A stretch of 64,000 bases of DNA from Vallitalea pronyensis (lineage in GTDB: Bacteria; Bacillota; Clostridia; Lachnospirales; Vallitaleaceae), in contig NZ_CP058649.1 of assembly GCF_018141445.1 (NCBI RefSeq), positions 949,001 to 1,013,000 of the forward strand. Direction: 5' to 3'. How positions within the stretch are numbered: the first letter of the stretch is position 1; each line of letters opens with the position of its first letter. The notes below the pieces were generated by a model. The model was given only the letters and a program-made list of their open reading frames with translations. It was not told the DNA's origin and ran no database searches. This document shows, in pieces, positions 1 through 9,625 of the stretch. Made by a program: the position numbers and the translations under genes.

Positions 1-1
1 T

Positions 2-460
2 ACTGTAAAAGGGACAAAAGGAACATTAGAACAACAATTACCAAAAGAAATGACAATTACGAAAGAAGACAATCAAATCGTTGTGACAAGACCAAGTGAT
101 TTAAAGAAAATGAAGTCATTACATGGTTTAACAAGAACACTCGTTGCAAACATGGTTGAAGGTGTAACGAAAGGTTACGAAAAGAAGTTAGAAATCAACG
201 GTGTTGGTTATAGAGCAGCAAAGCAAGGTAAAAAATTAACATTATCTTTAGGATATTCACATCCAGTTGAAATGGAAGATCCAGAAGGTCTTGAGTCGGT
301 TGTGGAAGGCCAGAATGTTATTATCGTTAAAGGTATTGACAAAGCGAGAGTAGGTCAATATGCTGCGGAAATAAGATTCAAGCGACCACCAGAGCCATAC
401 AAAGGCAAAGGGATTAGATACGCTGATGAAGTAGTCAGACGTAAAGAAACTGGTAAATAG
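2..460 (+). CDS. rplF: 50S ribosomal protein L6, 5'-truncated by window edge
   Basis: Large-subunit protein L6, which binds 23S rRNA near the factor-binding region. The reading frame is open from base 2, and the residues before the first internal Met ([16 protein letters not shown]) match the early L6 beta-strand segment, so the true start lies upstream of the window and the Met at 50 is internal. The C-terminal signature region ([16 protein letters not shown] followed by [13 protein letters not shown]) is the classic L6 second-domain motif. It is the first visible gene of the spc-type ribosomal cluster and is followed 26 bp later by rplR. Identity is secure from sequence and context. Confidence 0.96.
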   Translation, partial: TVKGTKGTLEQQLPKEMTITKEDNQIVVTRPSDLKKMKSLHGLTRTLVANMVEGVTKGYEKKLEINGVGYRAAKQGKKLTLSLGYSHPVEMEDPEGLESVVEGQNVIIVKGIDKARVGQYAAEIRFKRPPEPYKGKGIRYADEVVRRKETGK

Positions 461-486
461 TAAAAAAGTAAAGGGGTGAAATCCAC

Positions 487-855
487 ATGATAAAAAAAGT
501 TTCACGATCAAAAACACGTGCTAAAAAGCATTTGAAAATCCGTAATAAAATCGTTGGTACAGCTGAGAGACCACGTTTAGCGGTATATAGAAGTGATAAG
601 CATATGTATGCACAAATCATTGATGACGTTAAGGGTCATACAATGGTATCAGCTTCTACAATTGAAAAAGCAATTAGTGAAGGTTTAGATAAAACAAATA
701 ATGTATCTGCGGCAGCACTCGTTGGTGAAACCATTGGTAAGAAAGCTGTTGAAAAGGGTATAACAGAAGTTGTATTCGATAGAGGTGGATATATTTATCA
801 AGGTAAAGTTAAAGCTCTAGCTGACTCAGCAAGAGAAGCTGGACTTAAATTCTAA
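487..855 (+). CDS. rplR: 50S ribosomal protein L18
   Basis: L18 binds 5S rRNA and helps build the central protuberance. The 122-residue length is normal for the family. The Arg/Lys-rich N-terminus, the segment [20 protein letters not shown] and the C-terminal [20 protein letters not shown] are typical L18 blocks. The ATG at 487 has a GGGGTG ribosome-binding site eight bases upstream. It sits between rplF and rpsE in the standard spc order and is presumably cotranscribed with them. Confidence 0.97.
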   Translation: MIKKVSRSKTRAKKHLKIRNKIVGTAERPRLAVYRSDKHMYAQIIDDVKGHTMVSASTIEKAISEGLDKTNNVSAAALVGETIGKKAVEKGITEVVFDRGGYIYQGKVKALADSAREAGLKF

Positions 856-871
856 GTAAGGAGGTAAAAGA

Positions 872-1381
872 ATGAAGCGTACAATGGTTGATGCTAGTAG
901 TTTAGATCTAAAAGAAAAAGTAGTATCAATAAGACGTGTAACTAAGGTAGTAAAGGGAGGACGTAACTTCCGTTTTGCAGCTTTAGTAGTAGTCGGAGAT
1001 GAAAACGGTCATGTAGGCGCTGGTGTTGGAAAAGCAACAGAGATTCCAGAGGCTATACGAAAAGGTATTGAAGACGCTAAGAAACGACTTATTGAAGTAC
1101 CTATGGACGAAAATGGTAGTATTCCTCATGATTTTATAGGTAAATTCGGAAGCGCAAGTGTTCTTATGAAGAGAGCTCCTGAAGGAACTGGTGTTATCGC
1201 TGGAGGACCTGCTCGTGCGGTACTTGAGCTTGCAGGTATTAAAAACATTCGAACCAAATCATTAGGTTCAAACAATAAAAATAACGTCGTAACAGCTACA
1301 GTAGCTGGTCTTGATGGCATTAAGACACCTGAACAAGTAGCAAAACTTCGTGGAAAATCAGTCGAAGAGCTATTAGGATAG
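872..1381 (+). CDS. rpsE: 30S ribosomal protein S5
   Basis: S5 contributes to decoding fidelity and to the mRNA entry tunnel. The protein has 169 residues with the double-stranded RNA-binding S5 domain in the first half ([22 protein letters not shown], then [20 protein letters not shown]) and the S5 C-terminal fold after residue 90 ([19 protein letters not shown]). A strong AGGAGG lies before the ATG. Standard position between rplR and rpmD; nothing unusual. Confidence 0.97.
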   Translation: MKRTMVDASSLDLKEKVVSIRRVTKVVKGGRNFRFAALVVVGDENGHVGAGVGKATEIPEAIRKGIEDAKKRLIEVPMDENGSIPHDFIGKFGSASVLMKRAPEGTGVIAGGPARAVLELAGIKNIRTKSLGSNNKNNVVTATVAGLDGIKTPEQVAKLRGKSVEELLG

Positions 1382-1393
1382 GAGGGAACCAAG

Positions 1394-1576
1394 ATGGCAG
1401 ATAAATTAAAAATTACTTTAGTTAAATCCACAATTGGAGCCATTCCTAAACACAAGAAAACTGCAGTGGCGTTAGGTCTTACAAAACTTAATAAAACAGT
1501 AGAGCAAAAAGATAACGATGCGATTAGAGGTATGGTAAAATCTATACAACATTTAGTAAAAGTAGAAGAAATTTAA
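1394..1576 (+). CDS. rpmD: 50S ribosomal protein L30
   Basis: Short 60-residue L30, the usual bacterial size, beginning [20 protein letters not shown] and continuing with [22 protein letters not shown], the family signature. The GGAGGG upstream overlaps the end region of rpsE. It lies in the canonical rpsE-rpmD-rplO order, so identity is certain from both sequence and context. Confidence 0.96.
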   Translation: MADKLKITLVKSTIGAIPKHKKTAVALGLTKLNKTVEQKDNDAIRGMVKSIQHLVKVEEI

Positions 1577-1608
1577 TGAAGCCCAAATAAGCAAGGAGGT
1601 GTAACAGC

Positions 1609-2049
1609 ATGAATTTGACAGAATTAAAACCAGCACAAGGATCAAGAACCAACTGTAGTAGAAAAGGTAGAGGTCATGGATCAGGGAACGGAAAAACTGC
1701 AGGTAGAGGACAAGATGGACAAAAATCTCGTTCAGGCGGTGGCGTAAGAATTGGTTTCGAAGGAGGCCAAATGCCATTGTACAGAAGACTTCCTAAGAGA
1801 GGCTTCACATGTAGAAACTCAAAAGATATCGTGGCTATCAACGTTGATGTACTCAATAGATTTGAAGAAGGCGAAACCATATCAGTGGAATTACTCATTG
1901 AGACTGGTGTTATTAAAAATCCTAGAGATGGTGTGAAAATCCTAGGTAATGGAGAATTAACTAAGAAATTTACAGTTAGAGCTAATGCCTTTAGTAAATC
2001 CGCAGTAGAAAAAATTGAAGCTGCTGGCGGGAAAGCAGAGGTGGTATAG
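1609..2049 (+). CDS. rplO: 50S ribosomal protein L15
   Basis: L15 is a late-assembling large-subunit protein. The 146-residue product has the Gly/Arg-rich extended N-terminus ([20 protein letters not shown] and [20 protein letters not shown]) followed by the globular C-terminal domain. AGGAGGTG precedes the ATG. The stop codon directly abuts the TTG start of secY, so the two genes are probably translationally coupled. Confidence 0.97.
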   Translation: MNLTELKPAQGSRTNCSRKGRGHGSGNGKTAGRGQDGQKSRSGGGVRIGFEGGQMPLYRRLPKRGFTCRNSKDIVAINVDVLNRFEEGETISVELLIETGVIKNPRDGVKILGNGELTKKFTVRANAFSKSAVEKIEAAGGKAEVV

Positions 2050-3309
2050 TTGTTTAGAACACTTCGCGATGCATTTAAAATACCTGATTTAAGAAAAAAA
2101 TTAATCTATACACTCATGATGTTCTTCGCTATTCGTATCGGAGCACATATTCGTGTACCACTTGTTAATCCTGAGGCTGTTTCAAGCTTTGCTGGAGACG
2201 GTGGTATGCTTGACATGTTTAACGCATTTTCAGGTGGGGCCTTCCAGAACATGGCACTCTTTGCTATGGGTATTGGACCCTACATTACATCATCCATCAT
2301 CATGAACCTCCTTACAGTTGCTATTCCCAAATTAGAGGAAATGCAAAAAGAAGGTGAAGAAGGACGTAAGAAAATTGCTAAGATTACACGTTATGGAACA
2401 GTTGTTCTAGCTATATTACAATCAACAGCTATATCCATTAGTTTAAGAGGATTATTCTATGAATATAATGTATTCTCAGTTGTTATTGGTATAACTGCTA
2501 TGACTGCTGGTACAGCTTTCTTAATGTGGATTGGTGAGCAGATTACAACCAATGGTATTGGAAATGGTATATCCCTAATTATCTTTATTAATATCATTTC
2601 ACGATTACCTTTCGGTGTACAATCATTATATAATTCAGCAACAACAGGTAACAAATTAATTCCCGTTATTGTACTGATTATCATATTTGCAGCCATGGTT
2701 GCTTTCGTCGTCTTGGTTCAACTTGGCGAAAGAAGGGTGCCCGTACAATATGCTAAACGTATGCAGGGAAGAAAAGTATATGGTGGACAGTCTACCCATA
2801 TACCATTAAAAGTTAATATGGCTGGTGTTATTCCAGTTATCTTCGCATCATCCCTACTTGGTTTCCCAGGAACGATTACACAGTTCTTCGGTGAGCCAAC
2901 AGGCGCGTGGGCGACCATTATTAACCTACTAAGAATTCAAAGTTGGTCAGGTGCATTTATTTATTTTGTACTCATCTTATTCTTTGCTTATTTCTATACA
3001 TCAATTACGTTTAATCCAATTGAGGTAGCAAATAACATGAAGAAAAATGGTGGGTTTATTCCAGGTATACGACCAGGAAAACCAACAGTTGATTATTTAA
3101 CAAATGTACTTAACAAGATTGTATTAATTGGAGCGTTAGCACTTGCACTCATTGCTTTACTTCCAACATTATTGGGTGTTGCATTTAACATGAATATATC
3201 CTTCGGTGGTACATCATTGATCATCGTCGTAGGGGTTGCCATTGAGACCATTAAGCAAATTGAATCTCAAATGGTTATGCGTCACTACAAAGGGTTTTTA
3301 AATTCTTAA
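2050..3309 (+). CDS. secY: protein translocase subunit SecY
   Basis: Channel-forming subunit of the Sec translocon in the cytoplasmic membrane. The 419 residues contain about ten hydrophobic segments and family blocks such as the first helix region (KKLIYTLMMFFAIRIGAHI), GIGPYITSSIIMNLL, and the cytosolic loop RRVPVQYAKRMQGRKVYGGQ that contacts SecA and the ribosome. The TTG start immediately follows the rplO stop, with AGAGGTGG inside the rplO end as ribosome-binding site. A 286-bp gap with hairpins follows before adk. Confidence 0.96.
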   Translation: MFRTLRDAFKIPDLRKKLIYTLMMFFAIRIGAHIRVPLVNPEAVSSFAGDGGMLDMFNAFSGGAFQNMALFAMGIGPYITSSIIMNLLTVAIPKLEEMQKEGEEGRKKIAKITRYGTVVLAILQSTAISISLRGLFYEYNVFSVVIGITAMTAGTAFLMWIGEQITTNGIGNGISLIIFINIISRLPFGVQSLYNSATTGNKLIPVIVLIIIFAAMVAFVVLVQLGERRVPVQYAKRMQGRKVYGGQSTHIPLKVNMAGVIPVIFASSLLGFPGTITQFFGEPTGAWATIINLLRIQSWSGAFIYFVLILFFAYFYTSITFNPIEVANNMKKNGGFIPGIRPGKPTVDYLTNVLNKIVLIGALALALIALLPTLLGVAFNMNISFGGTSLIIVVGVAIETIKQIESQMVMRHYKGFLNS

Positions 3310-3345
3310 TACAAAAGAGTAATCAAAGCTAGGCCCATGCTAAAG

Positions 3346-3370
3346 TACAATTATAATCATATGAATTGTA
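3346..3370 (+). other. small hairpin after secY
   Basis: Perfect 7-bp inverted repeat (TACAATT 3346-3352 and AATTGTA 3364-3370). No T-run follows, so it is not a clear terminator. It is the first of two structures in the secY-adk gap. Confidence 0.35.
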
Positions 3371-3418
3371 GGGGCAGAGCATACTAGTAATGGTGTTGTA
3401 TAACTTAATATACAAAGG

Positions 3419-3457
3419 AAGAATGAAGATGAAGCAACAGGTGCTTTCTTCATTCTT
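3419..3457 (+). promoter_or_regulatory. stable hairpin in the secY-adk intergenic leader
   Basis: An 11-bp perfect stem (AAGAATGAAGA 3419-3429 with TCTTCATTCTT 3447-3457) is continued internally by AAGCA/TGCTT around an ACAGG loop. It is followed by ACTCTTAAG rather than a U-tract, so it may attenuate or process readthrough from the ribosomal operon into adk. Function is inferred only. Confidence 0.45.
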
Positions 3458-3595
3458 ACTCTTAAGTTTCTAGAAATTATGGTCGATATAAGTCTTGTTA
3501 AATGGTGACAATGAAGTTTGTCTGTTCATTGATTGAGGCTTATAACATAACAGTTAGCTGATAAATGCATGCACAGATATACTTGGAGGTATAAA

Positions 3596-4240
3596 ATGAA
3601 ATTAATTATGTTAGGTGCGCCTGGTGCAGGTAAAGGTACACAGGCAAAGAGAATTGCTGAAAAATACGACATACCACATATTTCAACAGGGGATATTTTT
3701 CGTGCAAATATAAAAAAAGAAACACAATTAGGCTTAAAAGCTAAAGAATATATGGATAAAGGATTATTAGTTCCTGATGAGTTGGTAGTAGACATTGTTG
3801 CGGATCGTCTCTTAGAAGATGATTGTAAAAAGGGTTTTATCTTAGATGGTTTCCCTCGAACAATACCTCAAGCTGAGAGTCTTGATGAAGCACTAGCTAA
3901 AATGGATACAAAAATGGATTATGCCATTAACATTGATGTACCGGATGAGAACATTGTAAGAAGAATGTCTGGTAGAAGAGCTTGTGTTAAGTGTGGTGCC
4001 ACATATCACTTGAAATACAGTGCTCCAAAAAAAGAGAATGTATGTGATACCTGTGAAGGGGAACTCATCATTCGCGATGATGACCAGCCAGAAACGGTAC
4101 AAAAAAGATTAAGTGTTTATCACAAGCAAACTCGTCCATTAATAGACTATTATCAAGGTAAAAATATTCTTATTACTGTTGATGGTACAGTTGATATTGA
4201 TAAAGTGACTGAGAGTATTATTGATATTTTAGGAGCGTAA
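3596..4240 (+). CDS. adk: adenylate kinase
   Basis: Catalyses ATP + AMP to 2 ADP. The product has 214 residues from the ATG at 3596, chosen because TGGAGGT sits seven bases upstream and the protein then begins MKLIMLGAPGAGKGTQA with the P-loop at residues 7-15. An upstream in-frame ATG at 3569 lacks a ribosome-binding site. The LID domain carries four cysteines (C130, C133, C150, C153), the zinc-binding form common in Gram-positives. DGFPRTIPQA marks the AMP-binding site. Placed between secY and map as in most Firmicutes. Confidence 0.97.
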   Translation: MKLIMLGAPGAGKGTQAKRIAEKYDIPHISTGDIFRANIKKETQLGLKAKEYMDKGLLVPDELVVDIVADRLLEDDCKKGFILDGFPRTIPQAESLDEALAKMDTKMDYAINIDVPDENIVRRMSGRRACVKCGATYHLKYSAPKKENVCDTCEGELIIRDDDQPETVQKRLSVYHKQTRPLIDYYQGKNILITVDGTVDIDKVTESIIDILGA

Positions 4241-4244
4241 GTTT

Positions 4245-4994
4245 ATGTCAATTATGATAAAGACTGACGAAGAAATTGTATTGATGAGAAAAGCAGGTAA
4301 GATTGTTGCAGGAGCCCACGAGCTTCTTGAATCAATGGTTCAACCTGGTGTTTCCACTTATGACTTGGATAAAGCTGCAAAAGACTTTATCTTAAGCCAT
4401 GATGCCATACCATCTTTTAAAGACTATGGTGGATTTCCCGCTAACATCTGTACTTCCGTTAATGAAGAAGTGGTACATGGGATTCCTTCTAAAAAACGTT
4501 TATTAAAAGAAGGGGATATCATCAGCATTGATATTGGTGCACTCTATAAGGGGTATCATGGCGATGCTGCTAGGACCCATGGTGTTGGAGAAATAAGTGA
4601 TCATGCAAGGAAACTCATTGACGTCACGAAGCAAAGCTTTTTTGAAGGCATTAAATTTGCTTTAGAAGGCAATCATCTACATGAGATATCATCTGCTATT
4701 CAGAAATATGTAGAAGCACATGGTTATTCTGTTGTTAGGGACTTAGTGGGACACGGAATTGGACGTCAATTACATGAAGAACCTCAGATTCCAAACTTTA
4801 AAGTAATAGGAAGAGGTCCGAGACTTCGCTCAGGTATGGCACTTGCCATTGAACCTATGATAAATATGGGAAGATCAGAAGTAAGGTGGTTATCAGACAA
4901 TTGGACAGTTGTTACCATAGATGGTGCATTATCTGCTCATTATGAGAATACAATTCTTATAACAGATGATGGACATGAACTTCTGACAGTCTAA
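4245..4994 (+). CDS. map: methionine aminopeptidase, type I
   Basis: Removes the N-terminal Met from nascent proteins. The 249-residue pita-bread fold has the five expected metal ligands D96, D107, H170, E203 and E234, plus the substrate histidine in VVHGIP. The ATG at 4245 has AGGAG nine bases upstream and lies four bases after the adk stop; an internal ATG nine bases further on is a possible alternative. Adjacent adk-map-infA order is typical of the spc operon. Confidence 0.96.
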   Translation: MSIMIKTDEEIVLMRKAGKIVAGAHELLESMVQPGVSTYDLDKAAKDFILSHDAIPSFKDYGGFPANICTSVNEEVVHGIPSKKRLLKEGDIISIDIGALYKGYHGDAARTHGVGEISDHARKLIDVTKQSFFEGIKFALEGNHLHEISSAIQKYVEAHGYSVVRDLVGHGIGRQLHEEPQIPNFKVIGRGPRLRSGMALAIEPMINMGRSEVRWLSDNWTVVTIDGALSAHYENTILITDDGHELLTV

Positions 4995-5010
4995 GGCTAG
5001 GGGTGATACT

Positions 5011-5304
5011 ATGCATGAATTACAATATGGTCAAATAGTAAAATCAAAAGCTGGTCGAGATAAAGACAGAATATTTATCGTCGTGGATGTACAAGGTGAA
5101 TTTGCCTTATTAGCTGATGGGCAATTAAGACGTGTTGAAGACCCTAAGCGAAAGAAAATGAAGCATATACAACCGACAAAAAAAATCATTGAAGAGCTGA
5201 GTGATAAGCTTTCAAGAGATAAAAAGGTTACCAATATAGAAATTAGAAGGCATTTAGCTATTTACCAAGTGAATGATGATACGTTAAAACGTGGAGGAGG
5301 TTGA
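5011..5304 (+). CDS. KOW-domain RNA-binding protein (L14e-like)
   Basis: A 97-residue protein starting [19 protein letters not shown], a KOW-type motif as found in L14e/L24-like small RNA-binding proteins, followed by basic residues ([15 protein letters not shown]). This small gene commonly sits between map and infA in Firmicutes and is presumed to bind RNA or ribosomes; its exact job is not established. It ends five bases before the infA start. Confidence 0.8.
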   Translation: MHELQYGQIVKSKAGRDKDRIFIVVDVQGEFALLADGQLRRVEDPKRKKMKHIQPTKKIIEELSDKLSRDKKVTNIEIRRHLAIYQVNDDTLKRGGG

Positions 5305-5308
5305 AAAA

Positions 5309-5527
5309 ATGTCTAAAAAGGATGTCATTGAAGTAGAAGGTGTTGTACTCGAGAAATTACCTAATGCTATGTTCCAAGTAGAACTTGAAAATGGACACAA
5401 GATCTTAGCACATATCAGTGGAAAGTTAAGAATGAATTATATCAGAATCTTACCTGGAGATAAGGTAACGGTTGAACTTTCTCCATATGATTTAACAAAA
5501 GGTAGAATTATTTGGAGAGACAAATAA
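5309..5527 (+). CDS. infA: translation initiation factor IF-1
   Basis: IF-1 occupies the ribosomal A site during initiation. The ATG at 5309 gives the universal 72-residue S1/OB-fold protein starting [20 protein letters not shown] and containing [28 protein letters not shown] lies just upstream; the GTG at 5291 inside that site would give an atypical extension and is rejected. Next gene is rpmJ after about 120 bp. Confidence 0.96.
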   Translation: MSKKDVIEVEGVVLEKLPNAMFQVELENGHKILAHISGKLRMNYIRILPGDKVTVELSPYDLTKGRIIWRDK

Positions 5528-5648
5528 GAGAATAGCATCATTTTTCTCGCCAATAAGAAACCCGTTCACTTAGTAAAAAAGCATAAGAACAATTGTTATT
5601 GTTTATGAGAGGAATAAACAAGCATTGTTTTAGGAAGGAGCGATAGGG

Positions 5649-5762
5649 ATGAAAGTAAGAGCATCTGTAAAACCTATTTGTGAAAAATGCAAGGTCATCA
5701 AAAGAAAAGGTAGAGTTCGTGTGATCTGCGAAAATCCTAAGCACAAGCAAAAGCAAGGCTAA
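5649..5762 (+). CDS. rpmJ: 50S ribosomal protein L36
   Basis: A 37-residue protein, exactly the bacterial L36 length: [20 protein letters not shown] followed by [17 protein letters not shown]. It carries the zinc-ribbon ligands C11, C14, C27 and H32, so it is the zinc-containing form. GGAAGGAGCGATAGGG upstream supports the ATG at 5649. It closes the first ribosomal segment before a 477-bp gap. Confidence 0.95.
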   Translation: MKVRASVKPICEKCKVIKRKGRVRVICENPKHKQKQG

Positions 5763-6239
5763 TGGATAAAAAATCCATATTTATGTATGAAGTCTATAAC
5801 TTTTGTTAAAAATCTAAAAAAGTGTTGCATCCGTAATGATTATAGTATATAATTGTTAATTGTGATATTATGCACCATATTGAGGTAGTTTAGCTAAAAT
5901 TAATGTGGTCTAAGCTTCCTATATAACGTGTGAAATACGGTTTCACACGCTTGTTGTGACTTTATTCTGATAAGAATATAAGTCATAACACTTAATTTGA
6001 ATTACATTCTCAAGATTTAACCCTCATTTCATCTTGAGAAGTAAGATATAGCGGCTGATTAATGACTCACCTGGATGTGTTGTTCAAGGGGTCACTAATT
6101 GATGAAGAAAATCCATTAAATGATTCTCACTAAATCATTTAATATTATCTATCAATAATGGAATAAATAGAACCTGGCATATTTCACCGCTGCAAGTCTT
6201 TATTTATTTCTATCTTTAAATTGGAGGTGTAATGTACAC
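5763..6239 (+). promoter_or_regulatory. long structured leader upstream of rpsM
   Basis: In most Firmicutes rpmJ and rpsM are close together; here they are 477 bp apart. The gap holds a good promoter (see 5825-5853) and three perfect hairpins: 9 bp at 5927-5935/5941-5949 with loop TACGG, 10 bp at 6007-6016/6031-6040, and 10 bp at 6116-6125/6133-6142. None has a clean U-tract. An autoregulatory r-protein leader (for example S4- or S13-responsive) is a reasonable inference, not a demonstrated one. Confidence 0.55.
5825..5853 (+). promoter_or_regulatory. sigma-A-type promoter for rpsM-rpsK-rpsD-rpoA-rplQ
   Basis: TTGCAT (5825-5830), a 17-bp spacer, then TATAAT (5848-5853). Only one mismatch-class change from consensus at -35 and a perfect -10. 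Predicted transcript starts about 380 bases before the rpsM start and includes all three hairpins. Confidence 0.7.
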
Positions 6240-6608
6240 ATGGCTCGTATTGCTGGTGTTGACTTACCAAGAGAAAAGCGTGTAGAGATTGGTCTTACTT
6301 ATATCTATGGTATTGGTAGAGCAAGTTCTAATCGTATATTAAAAGAAGCGGGTATTAATCCAGATACAAGGGTAAGAGATTTAACAGACGAAGAGACAGC
6401 TAAGATTCGTGAGATTATCGATAACTCTCAAATGGTTGAAGGTGATCTTAGAAGAGAAAGAGCATTAAACATTAAGCGTTTAATGGAAATCGGATGTTAT
6501 CGTGGTATCCGTCATAGAAGAGGTCTGCCTTGTCGAGGTCAGAAAACGAAAACAAATGCTCGTACAAGAAAAGGACCTAAGAGAACAGTAGCTAATAAGA
6601 AAAAATAA
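6240..6608 (+). CDS. rpsM: 30S ribosomal protein S13
   Basis: S13 sits in the small-subunit head and contacts the P-site tRNA and large subunit. The 122-residue product starts [20 protein letters not shown], has the helix-turn region [14 protein letters not shown], and ends in the basic tail [27 protein letters not shown] precedes the ATG at a slightly long 11-base spacing. First gene of the alpha-type operon here. Confidence 0.97.
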   Translation: MARIAGVDLPREKRVEIGLTYIYGIGRASSNRILKEAGINPDTRVRDLTDEETAKIREIIDNSQMVEGDLRRERALNIKRLMEIGCYRGIRHRRGLPCRGQKTKTNARTRKGPKRTVANKKK

Positions 6609-6629
6609 CCCATAAGGGAGGTTTGATTG

Positions 6630-7025
6630 ATGGCAAAGAAAGTGTCCAGAAAAGGGACCAAAAGACGCGTGAAGAAGCATATAGAGCGTGGACAAGCGCA
6701 TATCAAATCAACATTTAACAATACCATTGTTACGTTGACTGATGCACAAGGAAATGCCATTTCATGGGCAAGTGCTGGAGGACTTGGTTTCAGAGGATCT
6801 AGAAAATCAACTCCTTTTGCGGCTCAGATGGCTGCAGATACAGCTGCGAAAGCAGCAATGATTCACGGTTTGAAAACAGTAGAAGTTTTGGTAAAAGGAC
6901 CTGGTTCAGGTAGAGAAGCTGCTATTCGAGCGCTTCAAGCTGCTGGTTTAGACGTAACAAGCATTAAAGACGTAACACCAGTGCCACATAATGGATGTCG
7001 TCCACCAAAACGTAGAAGAGTATAA
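6630..7025 (+). CDS. rpsK: 30S ribosomal protein S11
   Basis: S11 forms part of the platform near the mRNA exit. The ATG at 6630 gives 131 residues starting [17 protein letters not shown]; a TTG three bases earlier is less likely. Family motifs include [19 protein letters not shown] and the C-terminal [24 protein letters not shown] lies upstream. Standard order rpsM-rpsK-rpsD. Confidence 0.97.
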   Translation: MAKKVSRKGTKRRVKKHIERGQAHIKSTFNNTIVTLTDAQGNAISWASAGGLGFRGSRKSTPFAAQMAADTAAKAAMIHGLKTVEVLVKGPGSGREAAIRALQAAGLDVTSIKDVTPVPHNGCRPPKRRRV

Positions 7026-7048
7026 TTGGCTAGGAGGTGTAATATTAA

Positions 7049-7675
7049 ATGGCAAGATATAGAGGTGCAGTGTGTAGACTTTGCCGTAGAGAAGGTGAAA
7101 AACTTTTCTTAAAAGGTGAAAGATGTTATACAGGAAAATGTGCTATAGACCGTAGACCTTATGCTCCTGGAGACCACGGTAAGAGACGTTCTAAGGTTTC
7201 TGAATATGGTTTGCAGTTGAGACAAAAGCAAAAAGCAAAAAGAATCTATGGTGTTTTAGAAACACAATTTAGAAACTACTTTGCTGAAGCAGATAGAAAA
7301 AAAGGCATTACAGGTGAAAACTTACTGATATTATTAGAGTCACGTTTGGACAATGCCGTATATAGAGCTGGTCTTGGACGTTCAAGAACAGAGGCTAGAC
7401 AAGTGGTTCGTCATAATCATATTACAGTTAATGGTAAGAAAGTGAACATTCCATCTTACTTAGTAAAGCCAGGCGATGTAATAGAAGTAAAAGAGAAATC
7501 TTTAAGTATTCAAAGATTTAAAGATATTGTTGAGACTACAGGCTCAAGAATTGTTCCAGAATGGTTAGATGTAGATATCGAGAACAAGGTAATCAAAATA
7601 GTATCTCTTCCAACAAGAGAGCAAATTGATTCAAATATCGAAGAGACACTAATCGTCGAGTTATATTCAAAATAA
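7049..7675 (+). CDS. rpsD: 30S ribosomal protein S4, zinc-binding form
   Basis: Primary 16S-rRNA binder and often a translational autoregulator. The 208-residue protein carries four N-terminal cysteines (C9, C12, C26, C31) forming a zinc-finger-like site, the C+ form of S4, and an S4 RNA-binding domain around residues 95-160 ([20 protein letters not shown], then [17 protein letters not shown]). It lies inside the alpha operon as in clostridia, rather than standing alone as in Bacillus, so it may regulate the operon via the upstream leader (inference). Confidence 0.96.
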   Translation: MARYRGAVCRLCRREGEKLFLKGERCYTGKCAIDRRPYAPGDHGKRRSKVSEYGLQLRQKQKAKRIYGVLETQFRNYFAEADRKKGITGENLLILLESRLDNAVYRAGLGRSRTEARQVVRHNHITVNGKKVNIPSYLVKPGDVIEVKEKSLSIQRFKDIVETTGSRIVPEWLDVDIENKVIKIVSLPTREQIDSNIEETLIVELYSK

Positions 7676-7871
7676 TAGGTTTCTAGCATAAGCTAGATTC
7701 TCTATACGACGTGTATAACAGTCAAGGAAAAGTGCACGATTATTTGACTTGATGTTTACTACCCTCAGAAGCAAGGACATCGCGCATCAAGCGCTAGAGT
7801 CTACATAGGAAAGGTATTTATACAGGTATAAATTCCTATGGTAATACAATGAAAACAAGGAGGGTCATTGA

Positions 7872-8831
7872 ATGTTTGATTTTGAAAAACCTAAAATAGA
7901 TATTGTTGAGATAGCTGAAGATAATCGATATGGACGTTTTGTGATAGAACCTCTTGAAAGAGGTTATGGAACAACTCTAGGGAATTCCCTACGTCGTATT
8001 ATGTTATCATCTTTACCTGGTGCTGCCATTAGTAGTGTTAAAATTGAAGGTGTGTTACACGAATTTTCTTCAATTCCAGGTGTCAAAGAAGATGTAGCAG
8101 AAGTGATTATGAATCTCAAAAACTTATCTATTAAGAATAATAGTGATAGCCCAGAGCCAAAGGTAGCGTATATTGAGTTTGAAGGTGAAGGTATCGTAAC
8201 TGCTGCTGACATACAAGCAGATCCTGATATTGAAATCGTTAATCCTGACTTGCCAATTGCTACGCTTAGTGGTGGTGCAGACAGTAAACTCTTTATGGAG
8301 CTTACCATTACGAAGGGCAGAGGTTACATTAGTGCTGACAAGAATAAATCAGAGGATCAACCAATTGGTGTCATTCCAGTGGATTCCATTTATACACCAG
8401 TAGAGAGAGTTAATATCATTGTTGAGAATACCCGTGTAGGGCAAATCACAGACTATGATAAATTAACCCTTGAAGTATGGACTAATGGTACGTTATCTCC
8501 TGATGAAGCTGTAAGTTTAGCAGCAAAGGTACTTAGTGAACATTTAAATCTATTCATTGATTTATCTGAGAATGCTAAGAACGCTGAAGTTATGGTTGAA
8601 AAAGAAGATGATGAAAAAGAAAAAGTGCTTGAAATGAGCATTGATGAACTGGAATTATCTGTTCGTTCTTATAATTGTTTAAAGCGTGCAGGTATTAACA
8701 CCGTTGAAGAGCTTACAAATAGAACATCGGAAGATATGATGAAAGTGCGTAATCTCGGTCGTAAATCATTAGAGGAAGTACTAGCGAAATTAAAAGAATT
8801 AGGTTTAGCATTAAAACCTAGTGATGAGTAA
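7872..8831 (+). CDS. rpoA: RNA polymerase alpha subunit
   Basis: Alpha subunit, which dimerises to nucleate RNA polymerase assembly and contacts UP elements and activators. The N-terminal domain (residues 1-230) has [20 protein letters not shown], and the C-terminal helix-hairpin-helix domain (about 250-315) has [27 protein letters not shown] precedes the ATG. The 196-bp gap before it contains small inverted repeats (TCTAGC/GCTAGA near 7681) but no clear terminator, so readthrough from rpsD is likely. Confidence 0.97.
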   Translation: MFDFEKPKIDIVEIAEDNRYGRFVIEPLERGYGTTLGNSLRRIMLSSLPGAAISSVKIEGVLHEFSSIPGVKEDVAEVIMNLKNLSIKNNSDSPEPKVAYIEFEGEGIVTAADIQADPDIEIVNPDLPIATLSGGADSKLFMELTITKGRGYISADKNKSEDQPIGVIPVDSIYTPVERVNIIVENTRVGQITDYDKLTLEVWTNGTLSPDEAVSLAAKVLSEHLNLFIDLSENAKNAEVMVEKEDDEKEKVLEMSIDELELSVRSYNCLKRAGINTVEELTNRTSEDMMKVRNLGRKSLEEVLAKLKELGLALKPSDE

Positions 8832-8947
8832 ATAACGTATATTTTTAAATATATCGATCGTAGTGATATCTTTAATAAGTTGCTATAGCCCTTAAGGTTT
8901 GGAATGACTTATGGTAGTAGCATCTGGGAAAAGGAGGTTAAGCAAAG

Positions 8948-9484
8948 ATGGCAGGATACAGAAAGCTTGGCAGAACTTCTTCACAAAGAAAAGCTTTACT
9001 GAGAAACCAAGTGACTAACTTGATTTATCATGGTAAAATTACAACAACTGTAAGTAAAGCGAAAGAAGTTCGTAAAATTGCTGAAAAACTTATAGCTCTA
9101 TCCGTTAAGGAAAGAGATAATTATGAAACAGTAACTGTTACTCAAAAAGTACCTAAAAAGACTGCTGATGGTAAGCGTGTAAAAGAAGTCGTTGATGGTA
9201 AGAAAGTGACTCAATTTGAGAACGTTGAGAAGACAGTTAAAAAAGATAGTGCAACAAGATTACATGCACGTAGACAAATACTTAAGGTATTATATCCAGT
9301 AAAAGAAGTGCCTGCAAAGAATGCTGGTAAAAAAGCAAACACAAAGCAAGTGAATTTAGTGGATAAGTTATTTGATGAAATTGCTCCTAAGTATGCAGAC
9401 CGTAATGGTGGTTATACAAGAATCATTAAGATGGGACCTCGTAGAGGTGACGGTGCTGAGGAAGTAATTATTGAATTAGTGTAG
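8948..9484 (+). CDS. rplQ: 50S ribosomal protein L17, with internal insertion
   Basis: L17 lies near the polypeptide exit tunnel. The N-terminus ([20 protein letters not shown]) and C-terminus ([20 protein letters not shown]) are canonical. At 178 residues it is about 55-60 longer than the usual 112-127. The excess is a Lys/Val-rich segment around residues 57-115. I recall similarly long L17 proteins from Lachnospiraceae-type clostridia, so this looks like a lineage trait rather than a fusion artefact. It ends the operon at a strong terminator. Confidence 0.95.
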   Translation: MAGYRKLGRTSSQRKALLRNQVTNLIYHGKITTTVSKAKEVRKIAEKLIALSVKERDNYETVTVTQKVPKKTADGKRVKEVVDGKKVTQFENVEKTVKKDSATRLHARRQILKVLYPVKEVPAKNAGKKANTKQVNLVDKLFDEIAPKYADRNGGYTRIIKMGPRRGDGAEEVIIELV

Positions 9485-9507
9485 ATTTATATTTAGCTAA
9501 TTAGGAT

Positions 9508-9545
9508 AGGGATTAAGGCAGTAGTGGCTTAATCCCTTATTTTAG
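9508..9545 (+). terminator. rho-independent terminator after rplQ
   Basis: Perfect 10-bp stem (AGGGATTAAG 9508-9517 with CTTAATCCCT 9528-9537), ten-base loop, followed by TATTTTAG. Ends the alpha ribosomal operon. Confidence 0.8.
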
Positions 9546-9625
9546 ATTGTCGTTTGGGGATAGAATGGTGTTTTGTTTGTTAGTGTGGGGATAGATAGGA
9601 TTGGTGAGATGAGTTTTAGGGGAGT

